From: Posidoniimonas corsicana
GTDB taxonomy: Bacteria; Planctomycetota; Planctomycetia; Pirellulales; Lacipirellulaceae
NCBI RefSeq assembly: GCF_007859765.1
Contig: NZ_SIHJ01000001.1
Coordinates: 1,116,767-1,180,766 of the forward strand
Direction: 5' to 3'
DNA: 64,000 bases
Each line of letters begins with the position of its first letter. Positions within the stretch are counted from its first letter, which is position 1. The notes under the pieces are model-generated. The model was not told the DNA's origin, did no database searches, and worked only from the letters and a program-made list of their open reading frames with translations. Shown in pieces: positions 55,893-63,231 of the stretch. Both the position numbers and the translations under genes were made by a program.

Positions 55893-56737
55893 TGAAAGGC
55901 TCCCTCAAACCTCTGCTGGAAGGGGCGGAAGATCGACTCGTTCTTTGTACCGTCAAGGACCGCAAAGGTCACGCTCTCAAAGGCGTCGCGGTACGTCCCT
56001 TCTCCAAGCAAAGCCTCGCTGAACAACTCTGCAATTGCTTCAGGGTCGTTCCGGAACACGCCGCATCCCCAAGCCCCGAGGACTAGGTGTCGATACGCAT
56101 GCCTCACAGCAACCGCAAGCACCTTGTCAATCCGACTCGCCATCGTTGGCAGTATCCTCTCGACGTTGGCCGGCTCGTTGTCATGGACCGCCCCTGCGTT
56201 CACCGCCGGTGAGGTCAGTATGCCGACAACATAAGGCGCCGACAGCAGTTGACCGTCATCTGAGCGGAGCACTGGGACGCGGGGGCTCAGGATCATGTAA
56301 TCGGTGTACAACGCTGTCCGGCAACCGCGGTTGGCCTCGTAGTAGTCCGCCTGCGTCTGCAACGACGCGTACAGGGCAGACGAGCGCGCCAGGCTCTCCT
56401 CCTGCGCTTGGCTGCCGCCCAGGAAACCGCCGCCGGGGTTCTTCGCCGAGGCGAAGTTGAGCAGCAGCACGTCACCGAGGCCGCGTTCCGCCACCAACCG
56501 ATGAGCAGCGGTCAACGTCGTTTCGTTGCGTACCTCAAACGCTGTCGACGCCTGCATGTTCGCGTCCCTCTCGCTTGGCCCGTCGTGATCGCTAGGGCGG
56601 ATGAGAGTCGTCGCGGCTAGGCAAGCGTCGACCTGCTGGTTGACCTCGACGCGACCAAATCCGTCGACTTCGTACCAACCGCGTTGCACGATCTCGAGTG
56701 TTTCCTTGGCGATTCCCGCCCGGTTGCTGCGGCTCAT
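55889..56737 (-). CDS. Bacterial-type poly(ADP-ribose) glycohydrolase (TIGR02452 family)
   Basis: The 282-residue protein has the PARG signature in LLLNFASAKNPGGGFLGGSQAQEESLARSS: the GGG loop and the catalytic Glu pair in QEE. Further blocks are YTDYMILSPRVPVLR and HRHLVLGAWGCGVFRNDP (read from AYRHLVLGAWGCG). This fold is a macrodomain relative and cleaves ribose-ribose or terminal ADP-ribose bonds. It overlaps both neighbours by four bases. It likely supplies ADP-ribose to the Nudix hydrolase. Natural substrate in a bacterium is uncertain. Confidence 0.93.
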   Translation of the reverse strand: MSRSNRAGIAKETLEIVQRGWYEVDGFGRVEVNQQVDACLAATTLIRPSDHDGPSERDANMQASTAFEVRNETTLTAAHRLVAERGLGDVLLLNFASAKNPGGGFLGGSQAQEESLARSSALYASLQTQADYYEANRGCRTALYTDYMILSPRVPVLRSDDGQLLSAPYVVGILTSPAVNAGAVHDNEPANVERILPTMASRIDKVLAVAVRHAYRHLVLGAWGCGVFRNDPEAIAELFSEALLGEGTYRDAFESVTFAVLDGTKNESIFRPFQQRFEGAFQ

Positions 56738-57345
56738 TCGGATTCCTCCCCCTCGATCCGCACCCCTGCTTCCTTCATTTGATGGATTGCCGCGTTGCAG
56801 TCGCCTGGAGTTAGCTCGACGCCGCGGCTTCCTTCGGTCAGTAGTCGCACGCTTAAGCCGAGTCCGACCGCGTCCAGGGCGGTGAACTTGACGCAGTAAT
56901 CGGTAGCCAACCCCATCACGTCGACGGCGGTGACACCTCGTCCCTTTAGGTAGTCGCCCAAGCCGGTCGCCTTCCGATGGTCGTTGTCGAAGAAGCCGCT
57001 GTAGCTGTCGATCATCCGGTCCGTCCCCTTGCGGATGACATGGTCAACGCCTTCGGTGTTCAGTGCAGCGGCAAACTCGGCGCCTGGGGTCCCTTGCACG
57101 CAGTGGTCAGGCCAGAGGATTTGTTCGAGGCCGTCAACGCTGATGACCTCACCGACAGCATGGCCGTCGTGCTGGCTCGCGAAGGACTGGTGGTCGGCAG
57201 GGTGCCAATCCTGTGTGGCGACGACAAGCTCGTATTCGGGCATCAATCGATTCGCCACAGCGACCACCTCATCCCCGTTTGGCACCGCGAGCGCGCCGCC
57301 GGGCAGGAAGTCGTTTTGGATGTCGACAAGTATTAGGACTTTCAT
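56734..57345 (-). CDS. pncA: Nicotinamidase
   Basis: The 203-residue protein is a full-length isochorismatase-fold amidase. It has catalytic Asp8 (VLILVDIQNDFLPGGAL), the metal ligands in VVATQDWHPADHQSF, the Lys in VIRKGTDRMIDSYSGF and the nucleophilic Cys in VMGLATDYCVKFTALDA. It deamidates nicotinamide to nicotinate, which the PncB encoded at 61.7 kb can use. Nicotinamide is released by NAD-consuming reactions such as that of KptA in the same operon. It overlaps the neighbours by four bases at each end. Confidence 0.96.
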   Translation of the reverse strand: MKVLILVDIQNDFLPGGALAVPNGDEVVAVANRLMPEYELVVATQDWHPADHQSFASQHDGHAVGEVISVDGLEQILWPDHCVQGTPGAEFAAALNTEGVDHVIRKGTDRMIDSYSGFFDNDHRKATGLGDYLKGRGVTAVDVMGLATDYCVKFTALDAVGLGLSVRLLTEGSRGVELTPGDCNAAIHQMKEAGVRIEGEESE

Positions 57346-57800
57346 TGTTTTCCTCCGATTGCTGGATGCTGGACCACCTGATCGGCGACCGCCGCAATCG
57401 AATCCTGCAACTCAACCTCGGGCCGGCGTAGTCTCAACTGCACTTCCAGGTCGAACCGCCTTGCGTAGACTGGGTCCGTGCCCACCACCAACGGGACGCT
57501 CGAACTGCAGCAGGCCCCAAGCTCGAACAAGGCGATCGGGCAAAGCGTCTGCGGAGGGAACCAGAACGCAACTAAGCCGGCCCGCTGCAGATAACGCCAC
57601 TCCCACTCAATCTGCCGCCTGCCCTCTACGGCGTCGCCCATCGGGAACGCCTTCCTCCTCGGACTTACCACGCTCAGGCTGTGGCCCTCGACGCGCCCGA
57701 GGAACTCGGCCTGCCAGTACTCGGTGTCGGAAATGCCGCCTGCAAGGAACACATACGGATCTTCGCCGCTGTACTCGTTCGGCGCTTCAATGTAGTTCAT
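57342..57800 (-). CDS. Nucleoside 2-deoxyribosyltransferase-like protein
   Basis: The ATG at 57800 gives 152 residues. PYVFLAGGISDTEYWQAEFL and IEWEWRYLQRAGLVAFWFPPQTLCPIALFELGACC match the PF15891-type branch of the nucleoside 2-deoxyribosyltransferase fold, with the family's ExG/ELG segment (ALFELG) that carries the catalytic Glu. These proteins cleave or transfer N-glycosidic bonds of nucleosides or nucleotides. In this operon it might act on an ADP-ribose or nicotinamide-riboside-like compound. That is inference. It lies ten bases after the DraG gene and overlaps pncA by four bases. Confidence 0.85.
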   Translation of the reverse strand: MNYIEAPNEYSGEDPYVFLAGGISDTEYWQAEFLGRVEGHSLSVVSPRRKAFPMGDAVEGRRQIEWEWRYLQRAGLVAFWFPPQTLCPIALFELGACCSSSVPLVVGTDPVYARRFDLEVQLRLRRPEVELQDSIAAVADQVVQHPAIGGKQ

Positions 57801-57810
57801 GGGTGGTTTC

Positions 57811-58860
57811 TCAGTACGGTGGCAGCAATCGACGGAATCCCATCCCCAACACAATGGCGGCGAAGACCGCATTCCTTGGGAGTGTGGCCAGCCAATGCAT
57901 CGGCGGCGGGTTCGTGTACCGCTGCCCAGCCAGGTTCTCTGCAAGCGCCTTAGCCGCCCGCTCAATCCAATCAACGTCTCGTGGCCACTCGGTGAGTCCA
58001 GCGACCCATTCGCTTGGGATCGCGGCGTCTCCCAGGTTAGCTCCCGCAATCGCGCCGGTGATGGCGGCGACGCTGTCCGTGTCACCTCCCAGCAGCACAG
58101 CTTGAGTTACGCTCTGCCGATATTCGTTCGGTGACGACGCCCAGCAGTACAGGGCCGCCGGCACGGTTTGGTTAACGTATCCACCAATCCCGTTGGTCCA
58201 TCCTTGGGACTCGGCAAACTCGGCGGGGCTCAAGCCGTCCACGAGCGCACAGTGCGCCGCGGCAAGGCGTTCACGAAGTTCGGGCCCTTTGATTCGCTCC
58301 GCTTCGCGACCCAGGAATCCGCTGGGATCGACGGGCTTCCCTCTTGCCGTCAATCCGGCGGCACGGGCGACAACTAGCGCGCCTTCCTCCGCATTGGGAT
58401 CGGTATGAGTCAGCCGGGTCGAGCGGCGAACGAACTCCTCGCACTGGGCGTCCGAGCGCGACGCGACGCCTATTAGCGCCGATCGCATCGCTGGTCCGTT
58501 GCCGGCGCTGAAGACGCCACTCCGGCCGGGACCGAAGCCAACCAGCAGTTTCAAGCAGGCGCGCAGCGTCGCAAGCCCGACACCGGCTGGCGCCGCCAAC
58601 AACCAGCGTTTGAGCTGGCTCGCCATAAGCCGCTCGAAGGCTTCGGGATCATGGTTCGCGATAGCCAGCGAGCGGGCGACCATCACTGTGTGCTCGGTGT
58701 CGTCGCTGCACACGCCGAAACCCGCAAACAGCGCAGGCGACAAGTCATCGCCGTAGAGCTTCGTCGCTCGCCTCGGCGCCAGCCCCTCCCTCCGCAACCC
58801 GACGGCGTCACCCACGGCAGTGCCTAGCAGGCATCCTAGGATGTGTGGGTAGAGGGTCAT
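57811..58860 (-). CDS. ADP-ribosylglycohydrolase (DraG family), full length
   Basis: The 349-residue protein has ILGCLLGTAVGDAVGLRREG and GVCSDDTEHTVMVAR in the N-terminal half and TQAVLLGGDTDSVAAITGAIAGANLG in the C-terminal half, so both metal-binding sets are present. A hydrophobic C-terminal tail, RNAVFAAIVLGMGFRRLLPP, is unusual and could touch the membrane. It starts three bases after the stop of the nrtR-like gene. This paralogue is clearly different from the one at 53353, suggesting a different linkage or substrate. Confidence 0.93.
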   Translation of the reverse strand: MTLYPHILGCLLGTAVGDAVGLRREGLAPRRATKLYGDDLSPALFAGFGVCSDDTEHTVMVARSLAIANHDPEAFERLMASQLKRWLLAAPAGVGLATLRACLKLLVGFGPGRSGVFSAGNGPAMRSALIGVASRSDAQCEEFVRRSTRLTHTDPNAEEGALVVARAAGLTARGKPVDPSGFLGREAERIKGPELRERLAAAHCALVDGLSPAEFAESQGWTNGIGGYVNQTVPAALYCWASSPNEYRQSVTQAVLLGGDTDSVAAITGAIAGANLGDAAIPSEWVAGLTEWPRDVDWIERAAKALAENLAGQRYTNPPPMHWLATLPRNAVFAAIVLGMGFRRLLPPY

Positions 58861-58863
58861 GGT

Positions 58864-59553
58864 CTAGATCTCAAAGTTGAAGCCTTGTTTCGTCAGGCGG
58901 TCGTAGGTGCGTTTGTCGAAGCGGTAGAGCCGCGCGGCCCGGTGGGCGACGTCCTTCTCGATCTCCTTCGTTTCCTTGACGATCTCCATCGCAAGCACCT
59001 TCTTGCGAAAGTTCCGCTTGTCCAGTTCGCGGTCGAGGATCACCTCGTACATGTGCTGAAGTTGCCTCAGCGTGAAGCGTTCTGGCAGCAGCTCGAAGCC
59101 AATCGGCTGGTAGCGGACCTTCCCTCGCAGCCGCTCGTGAGCGGCGTCAAGGATCGCTTGGTGGTCGAACGCCAGCTCCGGCAGGTCGCTCACCGGGAAC
59201 CAGGCCGCGTTGCGGGCATCGGTGCTCGCCTGGACGTGGTGCCCCTCCAAGTTCACCAGGGCGTAATAGGCGACGGTAACCACCCGCTCGCGGGGATCAC
59301 GCTCGACGGCTCCAAAGGTGTAGAGCTGCTCGAGGTAGATGTCCTTCAGCCCCGTCTCCTCGACTAGCTCCCGCCGCGCAGCGTCATCCAGCGTCTCGTC
59401 GACCCGCACGAAGCCACCGGGCAGGGCCCACCCACCCTCGAAGGGCGCCAGATCCCGCTGGATCAGCATTACCTGCAGGTCCTCCTCGTCGAGTCCAAAG
59501 ACGACGATGTCGACCGTAAGAGCGGGTCGGGCAAATTCGTACAGATGCGTCAT
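58864..59553 (-). CDS. nrtR: NrtR-type transcriptional regulator (Nudix domain plus winged helix)
   Basis: The ATG at 59553, seven bases after GAGG, gives 229 residues. Residues 1-145 form a Nudix domain: [37 protein letters not shown] and a complete box, [23 protein letters not shown]. Residues 150-229 are the winged-helix part typical of NrtR ([34 protein letters not shown]). NrtR proteins repress NAD-salvage genes and leave DNA when they bind ADP-ribose. Two palindromes lie 11-55 bases upstream of this gene and one upstream of pncB, so autoregulation and control of both units is likely. The intact Nudix box means it could also be an enzyme. Confidence 0.92.
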   Translation of the reverse strand: MTHLYEFARPALTVDIVVFGLDEEDLQVMLIQRDLAPFEGGWALPGGFVRVDETLDDAARRELVEETGLKDIYLEQLYTFGAVERDPRERVVTVAYYALVNLEGHHVQASTDARNAAWFPVSDLPELAFDHQAILDAAHERLRGKVRYQPIGFELLPERFTLRQLQHMYEVILDRELDKRNFRKKVLAMEIVKETKEIEKDVAHRAARLYRFDKRTYDRLTKQGFNFEI

Positions 59554-59564
59554 GGGAGAGCCTC

Positions 59565-59585
59565 TTAGTGTTACCCCTACACTCC
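59565..59585. promoter_or_regulatory. Probable NrtR operator 1 (nrtR promoter)
   Basis: TTAGTGT-TACCCCT-ACACTCC matches the perfect palindrome before pncB in the left half and spacer start, and in five bases of the right half. It lies 11 bases upstream of the nrtR ATG. Binding here would block the promoter or ribosome access of the ten-gene operon. Confidence 0.7.
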
Positions 59586-59588
59586 GCA

Positions 59589-59607
59589 TAGTGTCTACAC
59601 CACACTA
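59589..59607. promoter_or_regulatory. Probable NrtR operator 2 (nrtR promoter)
   Basis: TAGTGT-CTACACC-ACACTA is a perfect six-base inverted repeat with the same seven-base spacing. Its centre is about 23 bases, or two helical turns, from that of operator 1, so two dimers could bind on one face of the DNA. Confidence 0.7.
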
Positions 59608-59656
59608 AGTCAAGCTTGAGCAGAAGAACCTCGGTAGCTCCGTGGTTATGTCGCGA

Positions 59657-61648
59657 CTAGGAGCCATGACCGTCGTGCGAGTCGGCGTCCTGCAGTTCGT
59701 TCAACTCTCTTCGAAACCAGCCCGAGAGGATCGGGAACCGGCACCACGTCTTGGGGTCGAGGTTCTTGTCGTCGACGTGGAACGAGGGGGCGTACCGCTC
59801 CCGCTTCCACTGATTGCGGCTCCAGAGTTCGAAGAAACGCCGCACCCAGGCGGTAAGGCGGCCTGGTTCGTACCCCGAGAACTGGGCCGATACGGCCGAC
59901 AGCGTCTCAGCCGGCGAACGCTTCTCGCCGATCGCGTGGTCCTCGATCGCGTCAAGAAGGTCGTAGGGCATCAGGTCGTCTTCGTCTGTCTGACCCGCAT
60001 CCTGCGGACGCAGCTCCGCAGTCGGCTGCTGCCGATTGACCACGCTCAACTCGGGAATCGACCCCAATCCATCGGGCCCTTCTCCCTCGAGCCACCCGAG
60101 CCACTGCCGCAGGAACGCCTTGTCGATGCCGGCGATCGGGCTCAGGCCCCCGCATGTGTCGCCGTCCATGGTGGCGTAGCCCACCGCCGCCTCGCTGCGA
60201 TTGCTGGTCGCCAAGAGAAGGGCGTTCTTAACGTTCGCCAGCATCCACACCGAGGGGGCTCGCGAACGCGCCTGGATATTCTGCAGCGCAATGTCGTCGG
60301 ACTCCCAAGTCAGCTCGCGGCCGAGCGCGGCCTCGGTCTTGCGGGTGTAGCTGTCGCAGACGTCGTCGACGTCCAATTCGATACGCGTCGCTCCGATGGC
60401 CAGGGCGATCTCGCGGGCCGCGTCCCGCGTGGTCAAAGAGCTGTTGCGGGTGGCTTGGTACACCGTCGTCAGCACCGCTGCGGTAAGAGTATCTAAGTCA
60501 TTCTCCGGACCATGGCCGAAAGCCTCGCAAGCGGCCGCAATACCGAGCTCGTCAATTGCCCGTTGCACCGTCATTCTCACCAGGCACACAACAGCCGCCG
60601 AGTCGGCGCCGCCGCTGAGCGACACGACGAACCCGTGCGACCGGCTCTTGCGGGCGTAGTCGTGCAATCCGAGAGTCACCGCCCGTGTGAACTCCTCCTC
60701 CTTGAGATGCTTGGACTTCTCCCAATCCGCAACCTGAGCTTCTTCGCCAGTCGGCTTCGCCGCCGGCAACTTGAACGCTACGGGCGTCGACCGTGCGTTA
60801 TCGACGACCACTTGAGGCTCAAAGCTCGCTGACTGCGCGCGGCGCATCCGCGGCGCGTCGACGTCAACTGTCGCCACCATCACGGAGACCGACTCAAATC
60901 CCAGCCGCGGCCCGCAGGCGACGGTTTCGCCGCAAGTGGCGATGATCGTCTGGCCGTCGTAGATAACGCGGCCCGCCTCGTTGCCTACCAGGTTGCTGTA
61001 AACGTAAGTGACGGCTAGGCTACGCGAGGCTTCTTCCACCAGCCGCCGACGCGTGACCGACTTGCCGAACGCGAAATGGCTGGCGCTCGGATTGAAGAGG
61101 ATGTCCGCCGAGAGCTTCGCGTGGTCGAGCCCGGGTCGGTTCGCAACCCAAGCGTCCTCGCAGATCTCGAATCCCAATCGGACGCCATCAATATCGAACA
61201 GAAGGTCACCGATCGGAAGTTCACTCCCGGCAAGACGGATGCTGGTGACGGCGTCGTCGGGCCAAGGCTTGAACCATCTCGGCTCGTAGTGCAGCCCGTC
61301 GCCCGCAAGATGCTGCTTTGCGACCAATCCCGCAATCGCGCCGTCCACCAGCAATGCTGTCGCGTTGAAGAGAGCGCCGGCATGCTGTATGGGCAAACCG
61401 ACCGATACCGCCATGCCCTCGGTGCTCGACAGGAGCTCCGCGAGCACACGTTCCGCCATCCGCAATACCCCACGCGAGTAGAACGCGTCCTCGCACCCGT
61501 ACCCAGTAATGCACAGCTCTGGCAGGCAAAGCAGCCGGGCGTCCGCTTCGCGGGCGGAGGAAATAGCTCGGCGGATGTTCCGAGCGTTCGCGTCCCAATC
61601 TAGGGGCGTCTGGTTCAGCGCGGCAGCGGCAACGCGAACAAGTCTCAT
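59657..61648 (-). CDS. nadE: Glutamine-dependent NAD+ synthetase
   Basis: The 663-residue protein has an N-terminal nitrilase-type glutaminase (LPELCITGYGCEDAF with Glu, WFKPWPD with Lys, GFEICEDAWVANRP with the nucleophilic Cys) and a C-terminal ATP-pyrophosphatase-type synthetase with SLSGGADSAAVVCLV and LANVKNALLLATSNRSEAAVGYATMDGD. It makes NAD from nicotinate adenine dinucleotide, ATP and glutamine. GGAGG lies five bases before the ATG. It follows pncB by 33 bases in the same unit. Secure call. Confidence 0.97.
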   Translation of the reverse strand: MRLVRVAAAALNQTPLDWDANARNIRRAISSAREADARLLCLPELCITGYGCEDAFYSRGVLRMAERVLAELLSSTEGMAVSVGLPIQHAGALFNATALLVDGAIAGLVAKQHLAGDGLHYEPRWFKPWPDDAVTSIRLAGSELPIGDLLFDIDGVRLGFEICEDAWVANRPGLDHAKLSADILFNPSASHFAFGKSVTRRRLVEEASRSLAVTYVYSNLVGNEAGRVIYDGQTIIATCGETVACGPRLGFESVSVMVATVDVDAPRMRRAQSASFEPQVVVDNARSTPVAFKLPAAKPTGEEAQVADWEKSKHLKEEEFTRAVTLGLHDYARKSRSHGFVVSLSGGADSAAVVCLVRMTVQRAIDELGIAAACEAFGHGPENDLDTLTAAVLTTVYQATRNSSLTTRDAAREIALAIGATRIELDVDDVCDSYTRKTEAALGRELTWESDDIALQNIQARSRAPSVWMLANVKNALLLATSNRSEAAVGYATMDGDTCGGLSPIAGIDKAFLRQWLGWLEGEGPDGLGSIPELSVVNRQQPTAELRPQDAGQTDEDDLMPYDLLDAIEDHAIGEKRSPAETLSAVSAQFSGYEPGRLTAWVRRFFELWSRNQWKRERYAPSFHVDDKNLDPKTWCRFPILSGWFRRELNELQDADSHDGHGS

Positions 61649-61681
61649 GCAAGCCTCCTTGTCGCGGGGCGGACCTCGGCG

Positions 61682-63157
61682 TCAATCGCCGAAGTCCCAC
61701 CGCACCTCGCGGATCATCTGGTCGCGGATCTCGTGCAGCCCGATGTCGAGTCCAACCGGGTGCTCGTGGGGGTTCATCAGACGCTTGACGGCAGGGTGAA
61801 GCCGGCCCAGTTCACGCTGCGTCCGCGCCCGCGTATCGTCGATCTTATCTTTCGACTCTTCTGTGAATGGGACCACGACTTCCCCCGCTCGCATCACGGG
61901 AACAAGCAGGTTGGTCCCGGTAGCGTCGGGCGGGATCTGCTTACGGCGGTTGGCGTCCCCCGCGTCGACGATGACGCTCCGCTGGTCGATGCCGCGTGTC
62001 TCGTCGTAGATCATATCGCCGACGAGGCCCTTCTCGTTCTCGAACCGCCGAACCTGCAAAACGCCCGGGATCGAGGTCTTCACGGCTTGTTCGGAGAGCT
62101 TTAGTTTCGGCTCCCATTCGCCCTCGCCGCTCTTGATCGCTCCGAGCTTGTAGACCCCGCCCAGAGCGGGCTGGTCGTACGCGGTGGCTAGCTTCGTGCC
62201 AACGCCCCACACGGCGATCCTGGCCCCTTGGCCCTTCAGGCTCTGGATGATGTTCTCGTCGAGATCGTTCGACGCGACGATAGTGGCGTCTGGGAAGCCT
62301 CCGTTGTCCAACAGCTTGCGGGCCTCGATGCTTAAGTACGCCAGGTCACCGGAGTCTAGCCGGATGCCGATCATCTCGTAGCCGCGTTCCCGCAGCCGCT
62401 TGCCTGCTTCAACGGCCTTGCGGACGCCCTCCAGTGTGTCGTAGGTGTCCACTAAGAACACACAGTTGTTGGGCATCGCCTCGGCGTAGCGATCAAAAGC
62501 CTTGGTCTCGTCGTCGAACGACATGACCCAGCTGTGCGCATGCGTTCCCTTAACTGGGATGCCGTACTGTTTACCCGCGAGCACGTTGGATGTTGCGGCG
62601 CAGCCGCCGATGTACGCGGCACGGCTCGCGGCGAGCCCCCCGTCGATCCCCTGCGCCCTTCGCAGGCCAAACTCTAGCACCGGCTCCCCTCCGGTTGCCC
62701 CGCTGATGCGAGCCGCTTTGGTCGAAATAAGGGTCTGGAAGTTGATGATATTCAGGAGTGCCGTTTCGAGGATCTGACACTGGAGAATCGGTCCGCGAAC
62801 ACGCACCAGCGGTTGCTGGGCGAAGGCGACGGTTCCTTCGGGCATTGCGTCGACATCGCACGTCAGGCGCAGTTCACTCAAGTAGTCTAGGAAGCCCCCG
62901 TCGAACAACGGCCCACCGTCGTTGCCCGTCAGGGTCGTCAGATACTCAACGTCCGAAGCGTCAAACCGGAACGACTTGAGGAAATCGACCGCCGGCCCCA
63001 GCCCGGCAGCCACGGCGTAGCCACCCGAGAATGGAGGCTCGCGAAAGAATAGGTGAAATACCGCCTCCTGCTCGCTCCGGCCGAGCTTCCAGTAGCCGGA
63101 GGCCATCGTCAGTTGGTAGAGGTCCGTCAGAAGAGCCAGTGAAGTGGCGTAGTGCAT
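61682..63157 (-). CDS. pncB: Nicotinate phosphoribosyltransferase
   Basis: The 491-residue protein has the family's blocks: [60 protein letters not shown] and [11 protein letters not shown], plus [23 protein letters not shown] near the C-terminal third. It joins nicotinate with PRPP to give nicotinate mononucleotide. GGGAG lies seven bases before the ATG, and a perfect NrtR-like palindrome lies 17-37 bases upstream. With pncA, nadE and an unseen nadD it completes the route from nicotinamide to NAD. Confidence 0.97.
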   Translation of the reverse strand: MHYATSLALLTDLYQLTMASGYWKLGRSEQEAVFHLFFREPPFSGGYAVAAGLGPAVDFLKSFRFDASDVEYLTTLTGNDGGPLFDGGFLDYLSELRLTCDVDAMPEGTVAFAQQPLVRVRGPILQCQILETALLNIINFQTLISTKAARISGATGGEPVLEFGLRRAQGIDGGLAASRAAYIGGCAATSNVLAGKQYGIPVKGTHAHSWVMSFDDETKAFDRYAEAMPNNCVFLVDTYDTLEGVRKAVEAGKRLRERGYEMIGIRLDSGDLAYLSIEARKLLDNGGFPDATIVASNDLDENIIQSLKGQGARIAVWGVGTKLATAYDQPALGGVYKLGAIKSGEGEWEPKLKLSEQAVKTSIPGVLQVRRFENEKGLVGDMIYDETRGIDQRSVIVDAGDANRRKQIPPDATGTNLLVPVMRAGEVVVPFTEESKDKIDDTRARTQRELGRLHPAVKRLMNPHEHPVGLDIGLHEIRDQMIREVRWDFGD

Positions 63158-63173
63158 GGCTTCGCTCCCTTTG

Positions 63174-63194
63174 TTAGTGTTACTTTTACACTAA
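63174..63194. promoter_or_regulatory. Probable NrtR operator 3 (pncB-nadE promoter)
   Basis: TTAGTGT-TACTTTT-ACACTAA is a perfect seven-base inverted repeat with a seven-base spacer. It lies between pncB and the next gene, 17 bases from the pncB ATG. The same pattern occurs twice before the nrtR gene, so one regulator probably controls both units. Confidence 0.78.
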
Positions 63195-63231
63195 CATGCG
63201 GCGTGTCAACCCCTTCGATCACCGTTGCGCC

